This document shows positions 16,817 to 26,960 of a DNA stretch of 64,000 nucleotides, piece after piece; within the stretch, counting starts at the first letter, position 1, and the number at the start of each line of letters is the position of its first letter. This DNA comes from Symbiodinium sp. CCMP2592 (lineage: Eukaryota > Sar > Dinophyceae > Suessiales > Symbiodiniaceae). The stretch lies in assembly GCA_905221615.1 (NCBI GenBank), contig CAJNDT010004624.1, forward strand, positions 248,001 through 312,000, written 5' to 3'. The notes under the pieces are model-generated. The model saw nothing but the letters and a program-made list of their open reading frames with translations, was not told the origin of the DNA and searched no databases. The position numbers were made by a program, and so were the translations under genes.

Positions 16817-18399
16817 ATGGCAACCGCCTCATCGGCTCCCCCCCCTCCCACTCAGGAGGATATTGAAGCCTATGTGGCCGACAGTATCCAGTACAACTCC
16901 TTTGCAGAGATCATGGCTACGGTCCGTGAAACCCACCACTACAATCAAGACCTTACAGAGCAGGATGTGCTGGAGCTTATCCCTCGAGGATTAGGGCAAG
17001 TGAAAGTCTCGGGGGACATGTGGCTATGCTGCTTGCACTGCCGCAAGCACAACAGGCAGGTGCAATTCAGCACTAGCCACGGCCTTAAGAACCACTTTGT
17101 CACTCAGAAGCACAACCCAGCACTCAGTGCCACGCCAGCCCCCCACACTCCCCCCCCTCCTCCTCCCCCCAAGCTCCCACAGGAAATTCCTCTTCCCCCC
17201 AGCAGTACCAGGACCAAAGGTGTAGACAAAGCAGCCGGCTTTGAGCCGCCACCCTCCCCCCCGTGCCCTTTCACTTCCTCCGCAGCTGAAAAGGCGGCCT
17301 TCAAAGCAGGCCAAGCAGAGACACCGAAGGCGGCCCCGGCGCCTCCGGTTAAGGCCCCACCGCCCATGGTGGCCACCCAATGCCCCCCGCCCTCTTCTTC
17401 ATCGGCGGCACCAGCCCCCCCTCCGGCAATTCCGGTTCCCCCGATCCTTCCGCACCCCCCCAAGTCCGTCTCTCCTCCAACCAGGCCGCCCTGCGCTCCC
17501 ACACGCCCCCTCCTCCCTCTTCCCGCCCCCCGTCAGCATATGAGCCTCCGGAATCCAATGCGGAACTCGTCGGCTATGTCCCACAGCCGGCTCCACGGCT
17601 GACAGTACGTTACACGCGGCAGGAGCTGGCTCAGCTGCTGAGCTCCCAATCCCATCAGGACTGGATTCGGGCCTTAGCTTCCATCAACATCCTGGTGGCT
17701 CCGGTCATTCTTGGCGGCCTCACCAACCAGGAACAACAGACCCTTTGGTCTACCAGGATGGAAGCACTCCGAGAAGTTCCGCCGCTGTTCTCTGCCATCA
17801 AGTCCGTAAGGACGCAAACTGGCCTCACATGGGACACCGCCATGTCGGTGAGGCGGGTCCTCACAAGCGATGGGAAGGTCACCATCGCCACAGGCGCGGG
17901 TGACGCCTACCGTGAGCTGGACGCACCAACAAAAGTGCATGGCCTTATCCATGCCTGCTTTAACAAGATGTGGGACGAAAAGGCTTTTCGGCAGCACTTC
18001 CCCTCGTGGGTCGAGTTCAATATGATCGCCACCACCATAGTGGCAGTCTACAATGAGACGGCCAAATCAGCTGGACTCCCAGCTCGTGTCTTCCGGGTCA
18101 AACCCGACAAAAATGCCTACTCCATCATGAAGATGCGGATACAGCATGACAAGGGGAACGAAGAGGACAAGCGCATGGCCAAACTGGCTGCTGCTGCCCC
18201 TAACAAGCGCCCACAGATGCAGGAGGCTGACACAGAGGGCAAGCGGCAGCGCGATGGCCCCTCCTCATCCTCCTCGTCCCAGTGGGCCAGACAGGCACGC
18301 TCATCTCAGGACGACGACTGGGACTGGTGGCAGCAGTGGTCCTGGCATGGATACTCTCAGCAGTGGCCAAAAGGTCATGATCAGTGAGGGCGGTAATAT

Positions 18400-18432
18400 G
18401 TCACAGACTCTATGATCCCTTATGTCACAGAC
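18400..18432 (+). repeat. CACAG double hairpin D15
   Basis: GTC-ACA-GAC at 18400-18408 and again at 18424-18432, 15 bases apart, 12 bases after the last stop codon. Both partners belong to the TGTCACAGACTC subtype. Confidence 0.8.
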
Positions 18433-18910
18433 TCAGGGAATTCGGCACTCTTCCGACGCCTAGCACATCTCTTCGGAAGAATGTGAATCGCGTGCTAGCC
18501 TCGCTTAAAACAGCACTTCGCTTCAGCGAATTGCCCGCATCATAGCTGCCCAAAGACTCACGGCACCGAAGTTGCTCCAGGTACCAGCGGTCATCAGCAC
18601 ATGACCCTTACGGCCTTCTGTCTTCAACATGAGTAATCCGTGTGGGACGCCACGAGACGGATACTCCAGGTGGCGGCTTCGTCTGAGGTACGGCCTAATT
18701 GTTGAGACAGGTGCACAGATGGACGCGTCTGTTCACACCAAGGTGTCGGAGAAGGAAGCTTTTTGTAGCAGTAGCAGTTGCAGTAGTATGTCAATTTCGA
18801 GCTGATTAGAGAGACCTGAGCGATGCATGCTAGAAGCAGTTTCACGAGTGCATGAGACCAAAGGCGCCCGCAAAGCGCAGAGCACGCTCGCGCAGCGTTC
18901 AATTGAAAAA
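18433..18910 (+). other. 3' untranslated end of the giant element
   Basis: No ORF is present. Copy 2 matches to 41276 and then both copies enter a TAG microsatellite at the same base, marking the element's 3' end. A short inverted repeat (ACAGA...TCTGT, 18716-18733) is present. A role in recognition by the reverse transcriptase would be expected for a LINE, but is not shown. Confidence 0.55.
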
Positions 18911-18922
18911 TAGTAGTAGTAG

Positions 18923-18968
<46 letters not shown>

Positions 18969-19673
18969 TGTTGTTGTTGTTGTTTTAGTTGTAGTAGCAG
19001 TCGTCGTCGAAGTAGTAGTAGTAGTAGTTGAGTAGTAGTGAGTAGTAGTAGTAGTAGCAGATAACAGTAGCAGTATCACAGCACAGTAAAGCAGTAGCAG
19101 TAAGCAAGCAGTAGCAGCCGCAGCAGCCGTGCAGTAGCAGTCGCAGTAGCAAGTAGCAGTAGCCTTAGCAGTAGCAGTAGCGTAGCAGTAGCAGTAGAGT
19201 CGGAAGTCAAGGCGTAGGCGTAGGCGTAGGCGTAGGAGTAGGAGTAGGAGTAGGAGTAGGAGTAGGAGTAGGAGTAGGAGTAGGAGTAGTTGTAGTAGTA
19301 GTAGTAGTAGTAGCAGAAATAGTAGTGGCAGTGGTAGTAGTCGCTGTAGCGGCAGCGGTAGGGGTAGTGATAGTGGTAGTGGTAGTGGCAGTGGCAGTGG
19401 TAGTAGTAGCAGCAGTAGCAGTAGCAGTAGCAGCGGAGCAGCAGCAGCAGTTGCAGTAGCAGTGGCAGTGGCAGTGGCAGTGGCAGTGGCAGTGGCAGTG
19501 GCAGTGGCAGTGGCAGTGGCAGTGGCAGTGGCAGTGGCAGTGGCAGTGGCAGTGGCAGTTGGCAGTGGCAGTGGCCAGTTGCAGTGGCAGTGCAGTGGCA
19601 GCAGCAAGTGTTAGGAGTATGAGTAGTGGTAGACGTAGTAGTAGTAGTGTCTAGTAGCAGCAGTAGTAGTAGG

Positions 19674-19720
<47 letters not shown>

Positions 19721-19745
19721 GAGTAGGAGTAGGAGTAGGAGTCAG
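18911..19745. repeat. compound TAG/GGCAGT microsatellite after the element (copy 1)
   Basis: Begins as a TAG tract directly at the element end, then mixes TTG, GTAGC, GGCGTA and GGCAGT arrays. It includes 19311-19457, identical to 2724-2870. The matching interval in copy 2 (41277-42177) has a pure TAG tract plus an unrelated 700-base insert, so the two copies differ structurally here. Confidence 0.85.
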
Positions 19746-22700
19746 AATAAGTAAGAGACACTAGTAGCAGCAGTAGTAGGTGGTGGTGGTAGTGGTAGTA
19801 GCGAGGAGGAGGAGGAGGAGGAGAAGGAGCGGTAGCAGTAGCAGTGGAGGTAGTAGTCGTCGCCGTCGTAGTCACAGTCTCAGTTGTAGTCGTCGTCGTA
19901 GCAGTACTAGCAGGGGCAATGCTGGTGATACGATTACGGCTATCAGTAGCTAAACAACAACACCAAAGCAGGCAGGTGGCACGGAAGGCACTGCTTCCGG
20001 CGCGTGGGTGAGGATGGCCTGAGCGCCGACTGATGCACCCGCATGCTTGCCAAGATTTCTCGTACTGATTACGATGAGTGCGATGATGATGACGATGATA
20101 GTGACGACGTGACGATGACGACGACGACGAAGAGGACGAGGACGAGGACGAGGATGAGGATCAGGATGAGGACGAGGATGAGGATGACGGTTACAGCGAC
20201 TGCTGTACTGTTTGTAGCATGACAGCAACTATTGCGCATAGTAAGAGTACTAAACTAAAAACCCTTTGTTTTTGTCCTAATAATGATTTCAATTCCCTAC
20301 CCGACACCCTGAACTCAGAATTTCAGGCGCCGTGCAGGAAGGTACAAAAACAGTTGAATAAAGGCGAATCAATGACCAACGAGGTGAAAGTGTCTCCGTT
20401 TCCGTTGCGTCAACAAATCGACTGCCTTCAACAACAAATACACAGGCTTCGCCTATTCTAGTCTTAGAACTACAGAGCAAAAACTGAGGGCAAGCAAAGC
20501 ACGAGAAAGGAACTGTGTAAGCAGAAACGACGAACGTGCCACAGGAATACTCCTTTGTTGCGCTTAAACCAGATCTATTTCCCTGGAACCTGTAACACAG
20601 TGAGTCCGAACACGAGTGAAGGAAGTTACCGGCCAGTAATCCTCTTTCTTCTCTGCTCAGGTTTTGCAACTGCCAGATAGCTATTCAAGCAAGAACAATC
20701 CCACACTTAGCTTTCGCTCGGGCTTCGGCAACGGCCGCCGCCGACGGATCCTTTGCCGCACAGGTAGCCGGGAGGGTTTACGAAGTTTACGACTTGGGCT
20801 CGAGTGTTCTTGCCCAGTGTTGCACAAGCAGATGGTTTCGGGGTTCTAGAATGAGGATGTTCAGCTTCCGCTTGGACATGCCAGATGCGGCTTCGGCAGA
20901 ATCCATGGCCTTTTTGCCGCAGTGCGCTCGCTGTTGGCTTGGGTTTGGAGGCTTGGATGGTATGCTCTCAGTGCTGCTGCACGTAGACATGCGCGACAAC
21001 GGCAGCGGCACCTATTGACATCGCTTGCTACGTGATCACCATGACGATGATAGTGATGGTGATGATTGCAGTCGGACGGGAAATTACCGTGGCTAGCACA
21101 CACAGCAATTCTCATGACCGGGACTATTATGAATGACTATCTGCATGCGTACTGCAAGACTTGCTTTTCATGGTTCTCACGAATCAAAGGTGACCACTAT
21201 TCGGCCCACGTTTCTTGTTTGTGACGCGCTTGTGAGATTGCTTGGCTAGGTCACCCTGATGCTGGCTGCTGCGAAGACCAAGCTGTGGCTGCTTCGCTAG
21301 CGGACACACTGATAGACTGTGACCCTCATTGCGATCACCATGTTCATACGATGGGCATGACTGTTGAGTTGCCGCGCGCACGAAATCCAAAACCGGTAAC
21401 CCTGAACTAGATCCTGAGCCCTACTCCAAAGCAAAACCCAAGCGCCTGAACTGCGCCCTAAGACCTCAGCCCAAAAAGCCAAAAAACCCTTAGCCTTTAG
21501 ATCGTCTGATATCTCCCCGCGCCTCCGGTGAAAGGCCGTAGTACCGGCAGAAGGCCTCGTGTCCACCTAAGAGCCGAAGGACCTCGGTTCAGGCTTTGGC
21601 TTTGGCGTTTAGGGTTTAGGGTTTAGGGGGTTTAGCCTTGGGGCTCAAGGAGGCTGAGTGGTTTGGGACGGCTGAAAGCTTCAAGTTCTTAGATATTCGG
21701 GCATCGGGCTCTGTGAAGCAGGTCGGGAATTCAGGGTGTTGGCTCGGAGATGGTGCTCAACACCCACTGGTCGCAAGTTTTGTCCAGGCCTGGAACAATG
21801 AACTGCTGCGTTTGGTGGCGGTAACGGTTGGCGTTGCTTTGCTATTTCTTCTCGGCGGAAATGGTGAAGCAGCTGATGGTGTGTCCTCTCGCTCCTTCTC
21901 CTGCTGTTGCTGCTGCCGATGCCGCGGTCGTGGTGCGGACAGCTGCTGATGCTGGTGCTTATGTTGATGATACGGATAGTGTTTTGGAGCCAGTGTCGTG
22001 CCTTCTTCTCTGCTGCTATAGCTGTCGGTTGTTGTTGTTGTTGCCATTGCTGCGCTAGCAGATGCAGCCAAAACAAACCAGTCACTGCTAGCTCTGTTTG
22101 GGGCTTCGTGTTTAGGGCTCCGGAAACTATCAAGCCCTGCGGCCACGAAGAGGAGGATCCCCTCGATGCCCTCGATTTTGGCCGACGGGTCCTCTGCAGC
22201 TGTTAGAGTTTCAGGTGCAGAGTTCATGGCTCGGGGTTTAGTGGCCTCTGCCTAAATCCCAAATCGCAAACCCCAAATTCAGATCACAACAACCTATTGT
22301 TACTGCCGCGAGCCTCCTGAGACAGGGCCAGTGGCTCCAGGAGCCTGGGTACTCAGCGTCTCGATTCCCTACCGGTTTGGGGTCCAGGGCTTTTACAAGA
22401 GCAACAACACTACTACATTAGTATCAGTTTCAGCAAAGGGAGTCCGAACTAGGAGCATCGTACGAGTGACAGTCGCCGTACTGCTCTTGATGCAGCTAAC
22501 TTGAAGTCAAGAGCCTCTTGGCCTGCCTCTGGGGATTCTCCATCGTCCACCGAGCAACGAGGTCTTGGTGCCCATGAGTAAGCCCTTGCACCAGAAGGTC
22601 AGAGCATTGCTGTCATCCTGGCACCGCGACTCTCATCTCAGAATCGGGTCTGCCGGAGGTTTAGGCTCTCTGGGCCAAAAACGTCTAATTGAAAATGCAG

Positions 22701-22962
22701 ATCCTCATGCAGACTTGCGGAATCAAGCTTCTAAGGGCGTACATTCGTGGCCAGACATCCTCAAATGAAGCCTTTCATCAACGCTTGTGTGTGCTCCGGG
22801 GCTTCCGGCTCGATGACTCAAGTTCTGCATCACAGGCCTCAACCCTCCACCTTGACAAGGAACTACTAGTATCCGCATTCCTTGAAGCAGGGCCCTTGCA
22901 CGAGCAAGGTGGCTGCGTCTGGCATTCGAGCTTTCTGGTAATCTGCACAACCGGCCTCAATC

Positions 22963-23400
22963 TATGTGTGTATGTGCGTGTGTGTATTATATATGTATAT
23001 ACACACACACTTTTTGTACACGCATGCTGTATGCATGTATACAGGATATAAAACATATGCATATACATACAGATACACATGTATATACATATGCCTACAC
23101 ATATACGTGTACATGTACCTGAACATGTACTTGCACCTGTACCTGTACCTGTACATGTGCATATACACATACGCATACAGAAATACATAAACCTGCATGC
23201 ACATACACATACACATCTACATCTACATGTACATCTACATCACATCTACATCACATCTACATACACATATACAGATACATATACACACACGTACACATAC
23301 ATATACATATACATGTACATATATATATATACATATATGTTTACACACATATACGTATGCATGTGTGTATGTATGCGCATGCAAACACATGTACTTCTTA
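22963..23400. repeat. TACA/CATATA-rich microsatellite (copy 1)
   Basis: About 440 bases of interspersed TACACATA, TGTACATG and ATCTACATC units. It yields Tyr/His/Thr/Ile-rich frames on both strands that are repeat translations. The copy at 45414-45851 is the same. Confidence 0.85.
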
Positions 23401-23699
23401 TGTATGCCTGTCATGTGCTGCTCAGGTTTTGTAGTGCTTAGTTGCATGGCCTGAACTTACGAATTTCTACAATCTACACTACACCTGTGTCCCTTTCTTG
23501 GTGCATCCCCGGAAGAGGCATGAAGAACCCGAAGTTTCCGCGGACTGGGCCACGGCCTCCAGGCTTTTCTCTAGGGCGGTAGGGCAGCCGCTGCAACAAA
23601 GGCAGAGTCCGCGGACCACCTGTGCCGCTGTGGCCTGGCAAGTCAGGCTGTTTTCCGTCTACATATCTTTAGCTGTCTTAACTATCCATCTGTCACTTC

Positions 23700-23947
23700 T
23701 ATTGCCGCTTCTACCACTACCCCTACCGCTACCCCTACCACTACTGCTACTGCTACCGCTACTACTGTTGATGATAAATGTCCTGCATTACCCACAGTAA
23801 GGAATATACCATCATTCCCATAGTTTAGGGTCATTAAGGTAAAGCAGGATTTATATCATCAACCGTACTACTCCTACTACTCCTACTCCTACTCCTACTA
23901 CTACTACTACTACGACGACGACGACCTACTACTAATATTACAACAAC

Positions 23948-23990
<43 letters not shown>

Positions 23991-24222
23991 ACCGCTACTC
24001 CTGGTCGTAGTCCGACTTCTACTCCTACTCCTACCTCTACCTCTGCCACTACCACTACCACCACTGCTGCTGCTGCTGCTGGTACTGATACTCCTGCTCC
24101 TGATCCTACCGCTACCACCACCACCCCCACCACCAGCGACCACGACGACTACGACTACTACTACTGCCACTGCCACTACTACTGCCACTACTACCTACTA
24201 CTGCCACTGCCACTGCCACTGA
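23700..24222. repeat. TAC/CTG trinucleotide block split by a MITE (copy 1)
   Basis: Runs of CTACTC, CTG (about 23948-23991) and CCACTA units. A 97-bp inverted-repeat element sits within the block at 23767-23863, so the element inserted into, or seeded, a microsatellite. The second copy lies at 46151-46673. Confidence 0.85.
23767..23863. mobile_element. 97-bp MITE, family A, member 1
   Basis: The ends are GTTGATGATAAATGTCCTGC and the reverse complement of GCAGGATTTATATCATCAAC, giving inverted repeats of about 26 bases with few mismatches. The middle contains GGAATATA and CCCATAGTTTAG. A second member of the same length lies at 26864-26960; duplicated members are at 46218-46314 and 49315-49411. 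Non-autonomous; no target duplication is obvious. Confidence 0.75.
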
Positions 24223-24566
24223 ACTCCGGAACCTGGCAGACCAGAGTCTAGGACGGCGCTACCTCGGCCGGGGAGTCCCGCAAGTAGTTCAGCTCAGGGT
24301 AAGCGACGAGAGCCCTGAATTTCCGCTTGAGTTGTGAGGGCAAGGGTGCTGTTGCTGAGGGTTTCTTGTTGTAGGATTCTACTAGGCTTTACAGAGTTCG
24401 AAGTCTCGAACTACAATTGAAGCCCTAACGGTTTCAGATTTGGGGGGGTGAAATTCGCGAGTTGAGGATTTCGGGCCCTGCCGTTTACGGCTCCGACTTG
24501 GGAGTTTTGGCTGGTTTCGGGAGTTCCGCTTTTGCCGGAGCCTTCGGGATGCCTGTGCTTAAAGGG

Positions 24567-24669
24567 TCATGGGACTTAGGAACTAGGGTTATAATTAGGG
24601 TAACTATACTTATAATTACTTATAGCCCCAATTAGGGTACTTATAACCCTACTTACTAAGTCCCATGAT
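24567..24669. mobile_element. 103-bp MITE-like element with 13-bp perfect terminal repeats
   Basis: TCATGGGACTTAG at 24567-24579 is the exact reverse complement of CTAAGTCCCATGA at 24657-24669. The interior is nearly palindromic and AT-rich (TTATAATTAGGG, CCCCAATTAGGG, CTTATAACCC). A related sequence with TTACTAAGTCC and CCTCCAAGT lies at 57269-57390. The second copy is at 47018-47120. Confidence 0.65.
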
Positions 24670-26863
24670 CCTCCAAGTGGGAAGAGACGTGGTGGGCCTG
24701 GAGTTGGCGTTGGGCGGGGTCTTACATACTGTAATATCGGGGTCTGAGTAATCAGAATGGGGTTTTGGGTACATGGTAGTATAGCTACAATAAGAAACCC
24801 TAGGAATAATATTGGTAGTCTAGGGCTGTCTTTGGGTTCAGGTTTTGAGCTGGTCGATTTCAGGGCCAGCGGGATCGCTGCTTTTGGATTTGAAGTTTAG
24901 GGTTGAGGACTTGAGTAGGAGGAAAGGTTTGGGTGGAGGGTCTACATCCTGAACACTTCACGAACGTCTACCTGGAAGAAAGCACCGAAACGAAGCACTG
25001 AAACTTAAAGACGATCCGGTGCGCGACATGGCATCTGATACCACACGAAAAGTAACTCGAAACCCTGAAGCCCCACACCTATCTGAATCCTAAACTAAAC
25101 CCTCAACCCGACACCTTGAACCCTAAACCCTAAACCCCTATGACCGACGTCTCTGCTGCGGGCCCCGCCTATCGAAGAGCTCCTTCCCGGTCGGGAGCTC
25201 CTGACCCGGTAGATTAGGGCTGAGCCTGGTTGCAACAATCATAATAATATTATATAATATGAACATGGATATGAAAATTCATATTTGGATATGTACATGA
25301 ATATCAATATGTACATGAATAGTAATATCAATATTAAGACCATTATTACTATTGAACTATCAATATTACCAATGAGGAAGAATATCAATATTAATACTGG
25401 GGCTGAGCCTCATAGCAACCCTTCAAGGATCCCCTGTAGCAACCCTCCAGCGGTCCCTCGCAAGAACCCTTAAAGGATCCCTCGTAGCAACCCGTCTGGC
25501 ATCCTTCTTGTACGCTCACAACAACCCAAGAACATCAAGGCGAAGCACGGAAAAGCACTGGTCCCAGACACCACACCAGGAAACCGAAGACTTCACAAAC
25601 CTCAAGAATCGAGACCGCGGAGCCCAAACCCAGAAAACCCTCCAAAACGCCCAAAGCCCCGTACTGTAACTGCCTAAACCCCGTAACCCCGTAAACCCCC
25701 AAACAGCGTTTACCCCTAAGCCCCTAAGCCTCTGAGCCCCTAATATCAACCCGTAAACCCCTAAACCCTGCAGCTTAACGCCAAGATCTGCTCCCGGGCT
25801 CCGGATGCCTCGACAGAGAGGACGTCCATCCAGAGCTCGTGGGCCAGCTTCTGCTGTTTCAGGATGGTGTCATCGTTGTAGCCTCTGAGCTTTCAGGGCG
25901 TAGGGTGTTTACGGGTGCTTGGGGTGCTTAGGGTTTAGGGTTTTGGGGGTGTTAAGGGTTTAGGGTCTAGGCTTTAGGAGTTTAGGGTTTAAGGTTTAGG
26001 GTTTGAGGGCCTAGGCCTAGGGCTTGAGGGGTCTAAGTCTAGGCATCGAAAACGGCAGGGATGCAGCAATGCACGGAGCCCTAGACCCCAAACTCCATAA
26101 ACCCCCATCCCTCCAAGCACCCCGAATCCCCGAATCCCAAACCCTGAAAGTCCTGGGGCCCCGGGCGCATGGGAACCCAGACCATGGGATCCTCGTTGGC
26201 AGGACACCGGTCTTCCAGCACGTAGGTGCGAGACTGCCGCTTGCCTGATGTAGGGATTAAGGCATAAGGGGTGTGTGATCCGATACGGTTTCACGGTGCT
26301 TAGAATCAGTGCTTTCGACAACCGTAGCGAAGAGTCTTCCACCTTGGACCCGACAAGCCCTTTCAGGGCATCAGGGGTCCAGGGTTTAGGGCTAGTTGCG
26401 AGGTAAGGCCACAGTTACCAGCAAGGGGCATTCCAAGAAGTGGGCTTCGAATTCACTCGGATCCAGCGTGCTCTTCTTCTGGAACTCTGCTATGACGAAG
26501 CCGAAGAGGTCCTCCATCGTCATGCTTTCTATGAACAAGCATGAGCTGAATACCAGTCACAAGAACGGACGATAAGACAGCAGAAAATACTAACGAAGAA
26601 GTCAACAACTTGTCAAGGAACTTGAGCATTCGTACTAATGATGCTCAGCAGGCCCGCTTCTGCGTTTTGATACCAGCGATGAGCATTGCGATGACTACTG
26701 CAGTGTCTATCACCAGTTTAAGGCTGTTGAGGTGAGGGATCCAACAAAGGCCGGACGCAAAAGCGCCCACCCGAACCAGCAGTTGGAAACTGCCAGCCCG
26801 GAGTGCCGTGCCCAATCCCAAGGTCCTTCGGCCGCTGCTGCGCCTGGGTATCGAGGTCCGACG

Positions 26864-26960
26864 GTTGATGATATACATCCTGCATTACTCATAATAGGGA
26901 ATATATTATAGTTCCCATAGTTTAGTGTCCTCTAGATAATGCAGGATTTATACCATCAAC
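26864..26960. mobile_element. 97-bp MITE, family A, member 2
   Basis: Starts GTTGATGATATACATCCTGC and ends GCAGGATTTATACCATCAAC; inverted repeats of about 25 bases. It shares GGAATATATTATAGTTCCCATAGTTTAG with member 1 in part (GGAATATA, CCCATAGTTTAG). The flanks differ from member 1, which confirms independent insertion. Confidence 0.75.

Larger units (their letters stand above)
15218..18387 (+). pseudogene. glycosyltransferase-like/zinc-finger/Pro-rich protein, copy 1, broken by a 10-nt indel
   Basis: Matches the intact 1059-residue ORF of copy 2 (37572-40751). The ATG at 15218 (ACCATGG context) is chosen because the upstream extension is only double-hairpin sequence. The N-terminal half holds a Gly_transf_sug-like core: RADVFRYVYHYQHGGLYVD with the conserved Asp at residue 323, followed by I-K where the usual motif is DxD. 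Doublet D13 interrupts this domain in frame. After D14 come a C2H2-like finger (Cys605, Cys608, His626, His632), a long Pro-rich tract and a folded C-terminal domain. In the Pro-rich tract near 17484, ten bases present in copy 2 are missing here, so the frame is lost; the last third continues in another frame to 18387. Confidence 0.75.
2965..18910 (+). mobile_element. giant cargo-carrying LINE-like retroelement, copy 1
   Basis: All recognisable ORFs in this 15.9-kb stretch lie on the plus strand. They begin with a split EEP endonuclease plus reverse transcriptase ORF and continue with eight cargo ORFs separated by about 180-500 bases. Fifteen CACAG double hairpins punctuate it. The right end is well marked: the sequence GAAAAA at 18905-18910 runs straight into (TAG)n, and the same join is seen in copy 2 at 41276/41277, as expected for a non-LTR element with a microsatellite 3' tail. 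The left end is uncertain; I place it just after the microsatellite block. That all cargo belongs to one mobile unit is inference. Giant cargo-bearing retroelements such as rotifer Terminons are a precedent, but they have a different reverse transcriptase type. Confidence 0.55.

Noticed and set aside
9145-18432. Integron-like cassette array or CRISPR array
   Set aside because: ORFs separated by paired inverted repeats recall integron cassettes, but there is no integrase, the sites are far shorter than attC, and the coding style is eukaryotic. CRISPR needs uniform repeats and spacers, which are absent.
2965-18910. Hammerhead ribozymes, as found in rotifer Terminon elements
   Set aside because: I looked for CTGATGA with a paired CGAAAC core near element ends and ORF gaps and saw none. 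A covariance-model search would be needed to be sure.
21600-21635. Telomere end
   Set aside because: Only two or three TTTAGGG units; these are short interstitial tracts, common through the window.
22778-23454. Tyr/His/Thr-rich ORFs on both strands
   Set aside because: Products of the TACACATA-type microsatellite.
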